DNA of 64,000 nt from Tenodera sinensis (taxonomy: Eukaryota > Arthropoda > Insecta > Mantodea > Mantidae), in contig CM060961.1 of assembly GCA_030765045.1 (NCBI GenBank), forward strand, positions 143,263,538 through 143,327,537, in the 5' to 3' direction. Below, piece by piece: positions 1 through 9,672 of this stretch; position 1 is the first letter of the stretch, and each line of letters opens with the position of its first letter. The position numbers were made by a program, and so were the translations under genes. The notes below the pieces were generated by a model. That model ran no database searches. It saw only the letters and a program-made list of their open reading frames with translations, and had not been told where the DNA came from.

Positions 1-777
1 GCAGGCATACAAAAGATGGTACACCACTTGTAAACCTGCATTGATCAGAACGGCGATTATGTTGAAAAATAGGAAAAAGTCTAAGTTTTCCAAAAATGTA
101 TTAATGTGAAAAAAAAATTGGTAACCTTATTTTACGGACAACCCTTGTATGAAATAACACAAAAATGATTTAAGTTATGAACACACAACTTACATGATCT
201 TTTCTTCTTTCTTCTAAACTGTACATTTTCATCCCATACATTTTAGAACAGTGCCTTGTGATATCATCTATCACTCCAGAAACAGTACTGTCTGCCCATC
301 AGAAGCAGGCAACTGGGGTATGAGATAAATGATGCGACTTGAACTGATGATTTGCTCCTGCAGTTGATTTGTTTACTAACAAATGTGTGTATGTAACAGT
401 GTTGCAACTTTGGCAACTTGTCACTAATCTGGAGTCTTTTGAAGTCAGTGAAAGAATTTCAAAGATAGTGACCAGTGACTTTTCTTTCAAGTTTAGATGA
501 CATTTGGTGACAATTCTGGAGGACTTACTTTTTTGACTTGATGCATTGGCTAGCTGAGGAATAGTTGGGATTTTAAATATATAACATGAATACACTAAAA
601 ACTAATTTTCCTTGAGAAGAATTGCAGTTGAATTCCTTTTCTAATAAATGAAGTACAGAATCAGCGGCATAACTTAAATGCTACAAAATGCCAAAAAAAT
701 TCCAGCACAGTGGAATTCTGTATACAAGTAGATTGTTACAAAGATGCACTGGTATCAAATTCATTTAAAAAACACAA
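1..777. other. Intron sequence, nothing recognised
   Basis: AT-rich sequence downstream (in gene orientation) of the last visible POLD1 exon. I see no domain, terminal repeat or RNA gene. The short open frame on the minus strand at 299-595 has no recognisable motif and is taken as chance. Confidence 0.5.
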
Positions 778-1000
778 AGATATTCCCACTCTTCCACAAA
801 GTAATGCAGAATTAGAAAGGTTTTTTAGTCAGTTGAACATTGTCAAAGCTAAATGCTCCAATTGTGGATGATGACTATGCTGTATTTCAGAAATGCTGTT
901 AGGATTTTACAAAATATATGTTACTTGTTCAAAGTACTGCAAAACATTGGGCATAAAATTAGTACAAAACATAGGCATGGCCATGTGCAACCTTCAATAT
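778..1000 (+). pseudogene. hAT transposase C-terminal remnant
   Basis: One forward frame near 778-870 reads a short segment with the motif SNAELERFFSQLNIVKAK. This resembles the C-terminal dimerisation segment of hAT-superfamily transposases, where a Ser-Asn-x-x-x-Glu-Arg-x-Phe-Ser core is typical. The frame closes soon afterwards and no terminal repeats were found, so it is a short dead fragment. The family assignment is an inference from this motif alone. Confidence 0.5.
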
Positions 1001-1813
1001 CATTGGTTCTGGAGATGCTTGAGGAGTAGCTGGAAGATGAATAAGTTTTCTCCTGATTATGGATAGTAAAATTTACCGAAGTTGCATATATCTGCATAGT
1101 ATAAAAACAAATGTTCCTTCTCTATTATAGGGAGCACGAAATAAGAACGCACATGAGTAGCTCCAATCCCTACTCAGCTATGAAGCGCTGTTGCCAGCTC
1201 ATATCGCTATGCGAAAGAGAGGGGAGATATGCACGTGAGTGTTACCGGTAGACAGCAGCGAGGATGGTGAAGGATTGCAAGGTGCACATTTAAAACCTGT
1301 CATAAGAATTTCAATCTCTTTAAAATGAGATTGTGTAATTTGCTTCAAATATAAATTCCTCATCTAAGCAGATAATTTTAATTTGCAATCTAATGTTTCA
1401 ATGGAGTTCATATCTTTCAATAAATGGGTGATAAAACATTACACGGTTGAGTTTTTAAATTTTTTTATTATATCCGATTCTCTAGGAACATTTTCATGTA
1501 AATATTTTTGTTATCGGAGTGAAAATGAGAGTTACGTGACGATTTATATCAATCTAAACGGATGTCGTAGTTGCGCAATTTGAGGCATTTTCTGATAGGT
1601 ATTTCTCATATTTTTCTCAATTTTTCTAAGTGTCTATACAGAGTTTCTGCACATATGTTAATCAGTTTCTATATTAGGTATTCTAAGTGAAAATCTACAT
1701 AATTAAGCAACAAATGCCTAAGCACAATTTCAAGCCACATTTTATGAGTAATATTCCAATATGGCCTTCTCGGTTGCGTATTTTAGATATTTCAGCACTT
1801 AAAATGTTCCTTA
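1001..1813. other. Intron sequence, nothing recognised
   Basis: Unassigned sequence up to the target site of gypsy copy 1. The last four bases before the element (CAAT, 1814-1817) are the 5' target-site duplication. Confidence 0.5.
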
Positions 1814-1817
1814 CAAT

Positions 1818-2380
1818 TGAGACAGAATATTGACTAATAGAAAATTGTTCATGTAAATATTTTTGTAAGAGTGTGTAAATTTTTAATTCTTTTAATTTGA
1901 ATGTATCAGAGACCTATTTTTTTCAATACTCAAAATAGACAATGTCTTCTCAACTGTTTGAGTTCAACCAATGAGAACTGTTGCGCGGATGGATACATAA
2001 GAATGGCGGTGTTGCGTCATAGAACGCTCAGAAACTACTTTCATTAGCGTCTGTGACTTCAAAGCGTAAGGATGTATAATTGTTGATGGCGTGTGAATAT
2101 GTGAATTACACCAAAACTTTTAAACAGCATGGACGCTATCCAATTTTAAGAGTTGTTAACTAATTGCTTTGTGAAAAGAAGTGTAGATGAACGAATAAAT
2201 GTGTTTCTAATAAAAGTACGTTGGTTTATGCATTCCATTCCACGACCACATCCCCTGCAAAGAAGAGTGGCGTCTGCTCTAACAAACTTTCCACCTTTTA
2301 GCAAAAACAGTGCTCCATTTGCTGCTAAATTCACGCTAATATGTGTTAACCATCATTTTTATAATAAAATCCCCGCCACA
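1818..2380 (+). repeat. 5' LTR of gypsy copy 1
   Basis: 563 bp, beginning TG and ending CA, near-identical to 9673-10235. It contains AATAAA-type signals in its second half that could serve as the transcript 3' processing signal. The nearby open frames seen on both strands here recur identically in the other LTR and are not genes. Confidence 0.95.
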
Positions 2381-2382
2381 AA

Positions 2383-2402
2383 TGGCCTGCCCAACGTGGA
2401 GC
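2383..2402 (+). promoter_or_regulatory. Primer-binding site candidate (tRNA-Lys-like)
   Basis: Two bases after the LTR the sequence reads TGGCCTGCCCAACGTGGAGC. The GCCCAACGTGG core is complementary to the 3' end of a typical animal tRNA-Lys(CTT), after the TGG that pairs with CCA. Two extra bases sit between TGG and the core compared with the usual lysine site. The same position and core are present in copies 2 and 3 at 46064 and 50928. Confidence 0.6.
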
Positions 2403-2658
2403 GCGAATTAAGAATGGAATGCAAAATTACGAGTGCGATAAATATCAAAAGGACGCTATCTTATCGTGCAGGAGAAAGACGCCATTAGACCATCGTCTGA
2501 TATCAACAAAACATCGATACACGGAGAATCAACGTGGGAAAAACACCGGAGATCATCTGGCGAAGTCAACTACCCAGGAGACGTAAATAACCGGACGAAG
2601 AACCAGCAGAAAAAAAAGTAGGATCCAAAATTTGTCTTTATTTTATTTTTATTTATTA

Positions 2659-4803
2659 ATGCTACTTAGAAGTGGAAAAGTAGCAGGACTTTCAACATTA
2701 AAAGAATTAGATAAAGGAATTAAAATGTCGCGAAAAGAGATAGAAACAGGAGTGGGGGAAGGGGCAGATAGGCCTAGTTATCAGGAAGGATTAGAAGGTG
2801 AACAGGCGGAAATAAGCAAAGATCAAAGGTTAATGATGATGATGTTTGAAAGACTAGAACAGAAACTGGAACAAAACAAGGTAGAATTAGGTCAGAAAAT
2901 GGAGCAAAATAACATAGAATTGAAACAGGATATAGAACAAAGTTTAAGTCAGAGTATAGGTCAGAAACTGGAACAGAATAAGGAAGAGATAGGTCAGAAA
3001 ATGGAGGAAGTGAGAAAAGACTTAGAACAGAAAATGGAATTAGGTAGACAGAACTTAGAACAGAAAATGGAATTAGGTAGACAGAACTTAGAACAGAAAA
3101 TGGAATTAGGTAGACAGAACTTAGAACAGCAAATGGAATTAGGTAGACAGAACTTAGAACAGCAAATGGAATTAGGTAGACAGAACCTAGAACAGAAAAT
3201 AGAATTAGGAAGACAGGAGTGTAAAGAAAATATGAAAGTAATGGAAACTAATTTAAAATTAGTTCATAAAAACTTAAATGAAACAAAGGAAGCCTTAGAA
3301 GCTAGGATAGAAATTGTAGGAGATAGGATGGGAAAGATAGAATCAGAGATGAAAGAGAATAAAATTGTGTTAGAAGGAGAAATTGCTAGATGTAGGGATG
3401 AAATAACAGAATGTAATACAAATGTAGACTGTAAGATAACAAATGTAAAAGCAGAAATAACTGAGGAATTAAGGAAAGAGATTGAGGTAGTAAAGAAAGA
3501 TGTTATTAATGAAACTGTAGAACAAATTGTAATTCCTAAAATTAAGACAATGAATGATGTGATGCTTTCACAACAGGATGCTATAAATGATATGAAACAA
3601 AGCCACTTAGAAATAAAGAATGATTTAAAATCAATTTGTGAAGAAATGAAGAAAGGGAAAGAAAATTTGGCTAATGTAAATGATGTTGTGAAGGCATTAC
3701 AAAGACAAGATGATTTAGATGTAGGTAATGTACAAGATGAGAGTTATTTGAGTAATGTACAAAATGTTGACTCACCATACAGAGAAAGAGGTTCACAACC
3801 AAACAATGACACAACACATAACACATGTTACACCAACAGCATATTACATGAAATCACACCACCTACATTTGACGAGGAGAAGGGAGACGATCCAAAACTC
3901 TTTGTTAAAGAGATGGAAGAATACTTTAGAGTGAAAAGGATACCAAACGAGCTTAGAATGATGATAGTTAAGAAAAGCTTAAAGAACAAGGCATTAGAAT
4001 GGCTCAGGTTAACACTAGCTGGTCACGAGTCTTATAGCTCATTCAGAAATTTATTCCTATCAAGATATTGGGGCCCAGCTAAACAAAACCAAACTAGGGT
4101 AGAGCTAGCGACAGGTAGATACGATCCAGCCAAAGGGTTGTCATTAGTCGACTATTTTATGAAAGTAGCCAACAAAGGAAAGCTATTAGACCCCAACTTG
4201 TCGGAGGCAGAACTAATTGCCAGTATAACAAGACATTTCCCAGACACAGTGAGAACAGGATTAATTGTTGCGAGGCCAGTAGATTTTGCAGATATGATAG
4301 AACTGCTGACAGCCTTCGAAACACAAAATGGTCGGCCTAATGAGCATAGACATAGGAACGGTCACCCAAACTCACCCATCCTAAACCAGAACACAACTAC
4401 GAACAACCAGAGTGAGGGAGAACATAGAAATACTAGGAGTACCCATGAAAGGGGGAGAGGGGCACACCATTTCCCACAACCACATAATCATGGCGAGAGG
4501 ATGGAGAACACAAGACAGCGATACCACGACACGATACCGAGGGGTGAATCGAGGTACAGAACGCACAGATATGATCGTGGAAGACCAGGAGAACGTACCC
4601 ATCAAGTGAATCATATACGATTCTGTAGGGAATACATGAACAGCCATAGGCCGTCGTACAATAGGGGTTCACGTCAAAGGGGCAGAAACCAAGGGAACAT
4701 CGACAACGTAAGACAACAGGAACAGAATGAAAATGTGCCGGATAGGACCGATACTGCACAGAATACAGAAACTACGATCACCTCCAACGTCCAGGAAAAC
4801 TAA
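2659..4803 (+). CDS. gag: gag of gypsy copy 1
   Basis: Structural (capsid) polyprotein of 714 residues. The ATG at 2659 is chosen because copies 2 and 3 begin at the same place with Met-x-Leu-Arg-Ser-Gly-Lys; the frame extends upstream only through a non-ATG codon. The first half is charged and strongly coiled-coil, with six 11-residue repeats of the type LEQKMELGRQN. A capsid-like segment follows (around PPTFDEEKGDDPKLFVKEM through GPAKQNQTRVELATGRYDP and LVDYFMKVANKGKLL), typical of retrotransposon gag. The C-terminus is rich in Arg, His, Asn and Gly, with no CCHC zinc knuckle visible, so nucleic-acid binding probably relies on the basic tail. The stop is at 4801-4803; pol is in the -1 frame. 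Confidence 0.9.
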   Translation: MLLRSGKVAGLSTLKELDKGIKMSRKEIETGVGEGADRPSYQEGLEGEQAEISKDQRLMMMMFERLEQKLEQNKVELGQKMEQNNIELKQDIEQSLSQSIGQKLEQNKEEIGQKMEEVRKDLEQKMELGRQNLEQKMELGRQNLEQKMELGRQNLEQQMELGRQNLEQQMELGRQNLEQKIELGRQECKENMKVMETNLKLVHKNLNETKEALEARIEIVGDRMGKIESEMKENKIVLEGEIARCRDEITECNTNVDCKITNVKAEITEELRKEIEVVKKDVINETVEQIVIPKIKTMNDVMLSQQDAINDMKQSHLEIKNDLKSICEEMKKGKENLANVNDVVKALQRQDDLDVGNVQDESYLSNVQNVDSPYRERGSQPNNDTTHNTCYTNSILHEITPPTFDEEKGDDPKLFVKEMEEYFRVKRIPNELRMMIVKKSLKNKALEWLRLTLAGHESYSSFRNLFLSRYWGPAKQNQTRVELATGRYDPAKGLSLVDYFMKVANKGKLLDPNLSEAELIASITRHFPDTVRTGLIVARPVDFADMIELLTAFETQNGRPNEHRHRNGHPNSPILNQNTTTNNQSEGEHRNTRSTHERGRGAHHFPQPHNHGERMENTRQRYHDTIPRGESRYRTHRYDRGRPGERTHQVNHIRFCREYMNSHRPSYNRGSRQRGRNQGNIDNVRQQEQNENVPDRTDTAQNTETTITSNVQEN
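3022..3219 (+). repeat. Six 33-bp repeats encoding hendecad coiled coil
   Basis: Six head-to-tail 33-bp units start at 3022, 3055, 3088, 3121, 3154 and 3187. Each encodes 11 residues (LEQ-K/Q-M-ELGRQN). Eleven-residue periodicity is compatible with a coiled coil. Copy 2 has three units and copy 3 has two, so the array varies in length while keeping frame. Confidence 0.95.
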
Positions 4804-7157
4804 GTACAAGTCAACTTTGTGTCCCGGAAGTTGACCTGTGTGGCAGTAGGGGCAATATTGACCAATGTAATGTAGGTACCTTGAGAAGACAGGCGAGTGG
4901 AAGAAAGGAGATAACCAATCCACCAATGATTAGGCTGAAGGTATGGGGTATCGAATTGCCAGCGATGATTGATACAGGAGCCAGCACATCAGTATGTGAC
5001 GAACAGCTGTTCCAGGAACTGATAACTAAAAGGAATGCTGAATTCTTGCATGTGTGTGGAGTATATTGCAGCACAGCAATTGGCAAGAAGAAGGAACATG
5101 TTAAATACCAGGTAAGGCTGGTAATTGAAATCGGAAGTTGGAAGTTCGACTTTATTGCCCTGGTAATACCAAGATTAACAGCCACCCTAATCATTGGCAG
5201 TGATTTGCTTAACCTTTGGAGATCAGTAATTAACTATGACCTACATGAATTTATCATTAAGGAAGGAGCCTCAGAATGCACTGCGAAGTTCCTGGAGGAA
5301 GAAACATGCCAGGAGGAACCAGACCAGACAGGGATCCATCCGGATGAACAATTCTTTGTGGAGAACATCAATGTCCACGAGAATAGATTGGTAGACCTAA
5401 GGGTACATAAGAAGAAAACAGGTTGGACGAGCGATGAAGAAACTAACGTTTGCAGCCATTGGATCTGCACGGAAGACGAGTATGTTGCCTGGGACAACTA
5501 CCAACCTGAACCACTACCAACAGATGGAGAAGAATCGATGCTACAGCTAATCGATGAGAAGGTCTGGGGGGCACATGGCATCTCTGAAGAGGAAAGAAGC
5601 CAACTTAGGAAAATACTGGTTAAAAACAGGAAAGTTTTCGATAAAAAGCCAGGTACGTGTAACAAGTACGTACATACCTTTACAGTAACAGATATTACCC
5701 CCTATTCACACAAATCCAGGCCCATCCCCAACTCCATCAGGGAGGAAGCTGACAGAGTAATCCAGAAAATGTTAGCGGACGGAATAATTGAGCCGTCGGA
5801 CTCATGTTATGTGAATCCAGTAGTATGGGTCCATAAGAAAGGGGGAAAATTGAGGATGACCATCGACGCAAGGAAGATAAATGCACATACCTTGCCGGAT
5901 CATTACAGGCCTGAGGGGGTAGACCAACTAATATCGAAATTGAAGGGAGGTCAACATTTCACTAGTCTTGACTTGACAGCATCATTCTGGCAAATTCCTC
6001 TTCATCCAGATGTCAGGAAATATACCTGTTTCTTGCACAAAGGAAAGGTATACCATTTTTCAAAATGTGCCTTTGGACTATCGACCAGTAGCAGTGCACT
6101 ACTGAGGGCTCTGGACAAAGTTTTTGGAGATACCATCGAGACTTTTGTGACGCAATATGTAGACGACTTTTTAATATACAGTGAGAATCCCGAGTCGCAC
6201 TTACATCACATAGATTATGTATTATCCAGGTTCCAGGAAAGCAACATGACCCTAAATTTAGAAAAGTGTGAGTTTTTCGTCAAAGAAGCTGAATTTCTAG
6301 GCCACATCATAACACCTGATGGTATACAACCTAATCCGGAGAGGGTCAAGGCCATAGAGCATATACCACCCCCACGTAACTTAAAACAGTTGAGGAGGTT
6401 TCTGGGCATTTTGCAGTACCAGTCGAAATTCGTGGTCAACTACGCTAAGGAATTGGTACCCCTTAGAGCACTGTTGAAAAAAGATACTAAGTGGGAATGG
6501 AATGCTGAACACCAGGTGGCCTTTGAGAATATCAAAGAACTTTTCAAGCACAGTATTCTCCTGGAACGACCGGATCCAAATTCACCTTTTCTAGTATACA
6601 CTGATGCTAGTGCGCACTCATATGGTGCGATATTAGCACAAGAAGATGCAGATGGCAACAAACATGTGATTGCCACAGCTTCTAGATTCTTAAATAAAAT
6701 AGAAGCCAATGCCTGCATAACCGAACTGGAAATAGGTGCAATCCATTTTGCATTGCAAAAGTTCAGACAATATATATATCTTTATAAAATAATTATATAT
6801 ACAGATCACGTAAGCCTGTCCTTCATTCAAAAATGCAAGCTGACCAACTCCAAAATCTCAAGGTACATACATGAGATCATGTCATACGACATAGAGGTCA
6901 AACATATCCCGGGGAAGGAGAACATCTTCAGTGACTTATTGTCAAGATTAAGGTCGGAGAGTCACATACCCGAGACGGTATACAGTCCGCACCATGAGAT
7001 CAAAATTATGCAGATAAGTAGCAAAGAAAGCAACGAGATCTTGCAAGACTTCAAGAACATAGCAAAGCTACAACAAGAAGACCCTGAATTGAAGAGGCTA
7101 TTCGACAAGGCTCCAGACATAATACCAAGATTGGATGCCAAGATAGGCAAAATTTAG
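4746..7157 (+). CDS. pol: pol part 1: protease, reverse transcriptase, RNase H
   Basis: This frame is open from 4746, overlapping the gag end by 58 bases in the -1 frame. The first ATG is only at 4926, so expression by frameshift is likely. Domains in order: aspartic protease with IDTGAST (codon for the Asp at 4971); reverse transcriptase with the catalytic YVDD box (6156-6167) and the gypsy-type EFLGHIITPDGIQPNPE segment; RNase H starting VYTDASAHSYGAILAQ (Asp codon at 6603), with a later TDH and SDLLSR. The protein makes cDNA from the element RNA in the virus-like particle. The frame stops at TAG 7155-7157, where the integrase frame takes over one base along, next to a run of A residues. 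Confidence 0.93.
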   Translation, partial: DRYCTEYRNYDHLQRPGKLSTSQLCVPEVDLCGSRGNIDQCNVGTLRRQASGRKEITNPPMIRLKVWGIELPAMIDTGASTSVCDEQLFQELITKRNAEFLHVCGVYCSTAIGKKKEHVKYQVRLVIEIGSWKFDFIALVIPRLTATLIIGSDLLNLWRSVINYDLHEFIIKEGASECTAKFLEEETCQEEPDQTGIHPDEQFFVENINVHENRLVDLRVHKKKTGWTSDEETNVCSHWICTEDEYVAWDNYQPEPLPTDGEESMLQLIDEKVWGAHGISEEERSQLRKILVKNRKVFDKKPGTCNKYVHTFTVTDITPYSHKSRPIPNSIREEADRVIQKMLADGIIEPSDSCYVNPVVWVHKKGGKLRMTIDARKINAHTLPDHYRPEGVDQLISKLKGGQHFTSLDLTASFWQIPLHPDVRKYTCFLHKGKVYHFSKCAFGLSTSSSALLRALDKVFGDTIETFVTQYVDDFLIYSENPESHLHHIDYVLSRFQESNMTLNLEKCEFFVKEAEFLGHIITPDGIQPNPERVKAIEHIPPPRNLKQLRRFLGILQYQSKFVVNYAKELVPLRALLKKDTKWEWNAEHQVAFENIKELFKHSILLERPDPNSPFLVYTDASAHSYGAILAQEDADGNKHVIATASRFLNKIEANACITELEIGAIHFALQKFRQYIYLYKIIIYTDHVSLSFIQKCKLTNSKISRYIHEIMSYDIEVKHIPGKENIFSDLLSRLRSESHIPETVYSPHHEIKIMQISSKESNEILQDFKNIAKLQQEDPELKRLFDKAPDIIPRLDAKIGKI
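4794..4800 (+). other. Degenerate -1 frameshift site, gag/pol junction copy 1
   Basis: The heptamer G GAA AAC lies immediately before the gag stop. Copies 2 and 3 have G GGA AAC and G GGA AAT at the homologous position. Pol is open in the -1 frame from 4746 on, so a -1 shift here would fuse gag to pol. The first triplet here is not three identical bases, so slippage efficiency may be reduced. Confidence 0.55.
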
Positions 7158-8256
7158 GAACATCCTATTTAAATTGCATGGTCGCGATGTAAGGAAATGG
7201 AAAATGATGGTACCAAATTCCTTACAAGACAGGGTCATTTTGGCATTCCACCACTCGATGCTTCACTCCGGTACTGAGAGGACAATGCTTGCCATCGAGG
7301 AGGTATTGTACATTAAACATCTTGGCAAGAAGGTCAGGAAGTTAATTTCCTCATGCGACCTATGCCAAAAGGCCAAGCCAATTAATGTAAAGTACGATGT
7401 CATCCCACAATCCATCGTGAGGAACGAGAAAAACGCATTGGTGTGTATTGACGAGCATGGAGAGCTGCCAAGAGGTAAAAATGGAAACAGATACATATTT
7501 GTCATGTTTGATGTTTTCACAAAATTCACCAAAATATATCCCATCAAGAACATCAAAAGCAGAACATGCCTAGATAAAATCGTCAAGGACTACATCCCAA
7601 AATATGGGAGAATAAAATGTATCCTATCGGACAATGCGACCATGCATAAGAGCAAGTTGTTTCAGAACACCTTAGAAACATTAGGAATAAAATTGTACTA
7701 TTCCTCAGCATATTATCCCCAGGGAAACCCGACTGAGAGAATCATGAGGGATATTAGTATTTATTTTCGTTTACTCTGCCACAGAGACCACACTTCCTGG
7801 ACGGAAAAATGCGGATATATAGAGGAGGTGATTAACCATTCGGTGAACCCCACGACCAAGTTCGCACCTATCGAGCTAATGACTAACACGAAACCAAGAA
7901 AATTAGCAATTGACATTGACACTACCATGGCTGCCCAAAGAGAATTATCAGAGAAAGAAAAATGTCAATTGGCATTCAGAAGATTACAACAGAAGGCTGA
8001 AAAAGGGAGGAACAAGGTGAAAAGATTCGTCAGGAAATGGTCCCCACAAATTGGAGAAAAGGTGCTCTTAAAAAGTCACAAAGCATCCAAGGCATCTGAG
8101 AAGAGATCTGGAAAGATGGAGCTATTGTATACTGGACCACTGGTCATAACAAAACAGCTGGGTGACCACACGTATGAGCTACAGAATACAAATGGCAAGT
8201 TGGTAGGAAGATACCATAAAAATAAATTGAAGCCATACAAGGAAAGAACCAAATAA
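7147..8256 (+). CDS. pol: pol part 2: integrase
   Basis: Frame open after a stop at 7144-7146, in the +1 frame relative to the RT/RNase H frame; there is no natural ATG at its beginning. It holds an HHCC zinc-binding domain (HHSMLH then CDLC) and the catalytic core. Candidate catalytic residues are the Asp in CIDEHGELP, the Asp in LSDNA and the Glu in NPTER, with about 34 residues between the last two. A basic C-terminal domain ends YHKNKLKPYKERTK. It inserts the cDNA into the genome. The switch of frame in an A-rich stretch could be a mutation, an assembly error or programmed shifting. Parts of the C-terminus survive in copies 2 and 3. Confidence 0.88.
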   Translation, partial: AKFRNILFKLHGRDVRKWKMMVPNSLQDRVILAFHHSMLHSGTERTMLAIEEVLYIKHLGKKVRKLISSCDLCQKAKPINVKYDVIPQSIVRNEKNALVCIDEHGELPRGKNGNRYIFVMFDVFTKFTKIYPIKNIKSRTCLDKIVKDYIPKYGRIKCILSDNATMHKSKLFQNTLETLGIKLYYSSAYYPQGNPTERIMRDISIYFRLLCHRDHTSWTEKCGYIEEVINHSVNPTTKFAPIELMTNTKPRKLAIDIDTTMAAQRELSEKEKCQLAFRRLQQKAEKGRNKVKRFVRKWSPQIGEKVLLKSHKASKASEKRSGKMELLYTGPLVITKQLGDHTYELQNTNGKLVGRYHKNKLKPYKERTK

Positions 8257-9672
8257 CCTTTGTCAACGAATGTGTAAGGCAGGAGTAGTAGAGATGAAAG
8301 AAGATAATTTTTGATGGGTTACTTATAGGAAATTATGTTCAGAATAGGAATTACAACAGGGAAGAAAATCAACATAGTCATTGGCTATATCGACCACAAA
8401 GAGCATTGTCAACAAAGACAGATGAGGACACTGATTGTCATTAAATAAATGAATCATAGCGACGGAAGATAATATGTTTTTGACATAAGGATGTCAGGGA
8501 CAAAAATAAAAATGAATCAATTATGATGAAAAAGATATAATATTTCGACACAAAGATGTCGAGGGTAAATGGAGAAGAAAAATAATACAATTACAGAATA
8601 ATTGTAAGTATAGAAGTTTTCTCTTATAAAAATAAGAGACAAAGAAATGACAATTAGTGAAATGAGGAGAACCATAATCAGAAAAACAATGCCCATGAAT
8701 TAAGATGAATATAGCCAATGCTAAGCTCGAAGAAATGTTGAACCAAACAACAATGAATAATAACCCAATCAAGAAAATTAGTACCATTAGTAACATCAGG
8801 GTTTAAGAACCAACTCAATAACCTGTCTATACATAACAAGCTTATAAGACAAAGAAGGCAAAGAACTGAATAAAGTATTGCCATAAACATGATCATAATC
8901 ATTAGCTCAAAATTTGTATCCTGTTTTTCTCTCCTCATAGTAATGAATACAAGTCAAAAAAACCACATGAAACACTTAAATTATATTTGTGTCAATGTCA
9001 AATGTACAATAACTGAGTATGTGTTGTATAAGAACTGAATATATGTTGTACAATAACTGAATATGTATTGTATGATAACTGGATATATTGTGTAATAACT
9101 GAATATATTGAGTGATAACTAAATGCATTATGCAAAAACTGAATGTGTATTGTGTAATAACTGAATATGTATTGCATAATAACAGAACACATATGTGGTA
9201 TGATAGCAGCATATATTGTACAATAACTGAATATGTATTGTGTAATAATTGGACATGTTGTGTAGTAATCAAATGTGTTGTACAACAACTGAATATGTAT
9301 TGTATAATGACAGAAGGTGTGTTGTATAATAACAACATATATGGTATGATAGCAGGATATATTGTACAAGGACTGAATATGTATTACATAATAATTGGAC
9401 ATATTGTGTAATAACTAAATGTGTTGTACAATAACTGGATATGTATTGTATAATAACCAAATGCATTGTGTAGTAACCGAATATGTGAAACTTATAAAGA
9501 CATGTTGTATTATGTCAAAACAAAGGACAAAGACAAACAGTGAAGAAGACTGTAAAAAAAAAAAAAAAAATATTGTACAAAGTGATTGAATCATCGGAGT
9601 AGGGAGAAGTATTGTATTGTGTTTCAAGATTGTAAATAAGGTGACAACTTGAAAAACAAAACAAGGGGCATA
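8257..9672 (+). repeat. 3' untranslated region with minisatellite (9001-9480)
   Basis: Non-coding region between integrase and the 3' LTR. From about 9001 to 9480 it is a degenerate array of 20-22-bp units around TTGTRYAATAACTGAATATG. Corresponding arrays are shorter in copy 2 (about 49345-49678) and copy 3 (about 54461-54652). Long minus-strand frames rich in Tyr, Ile and Thr over the array are products of the repeat, not genes. Confidence 0.85.
9651..9672 (+). promoter_or_regulatory. Polypurine tract region, gypsy copy 1
   Basis: AAAACAAAACAAGGGGCA lies just before the 3' LTR and is conserved before the 3' LTRs of copies 2 and 3. This is the expected plus-strand primer position. Confidence 0.75.

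Noticed and set aside
2146..2488. Small open frames on both strands in the gypsy LTR (also 10001-10250)
   Set aside because: Identical in both LTRs and overlapping each other; they are by-products of LTR sequence.
3022..3219. CRISPR-like array
   Set aside because: Direct repeats without unique spacers, in frame within gag, in a eukaryotic genome.
4381..4759. Minus-strand frames opposite gag (also 47950-48346 and 53048-53314)
   Set aside because: Antisense shadows of the gag basic tail; conserved only because gag is conserved.
8257..8970. Envelope-like third gene in gypsy copy 1
   Set aside because: Only short minus-strand frames are present between integrase and the minisatellite; no plus-strand frame of useful length.
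8976..9627. Long minus-strand open frames rich in Tyr, Ile, Thr and His (also at 49320-49824 and 54432-54677)
   Set aside because: They read through the AT-rich minisatellite of the gypsy 3' UTR. The absence of stops follows from the repeat unit, and there is no domain.
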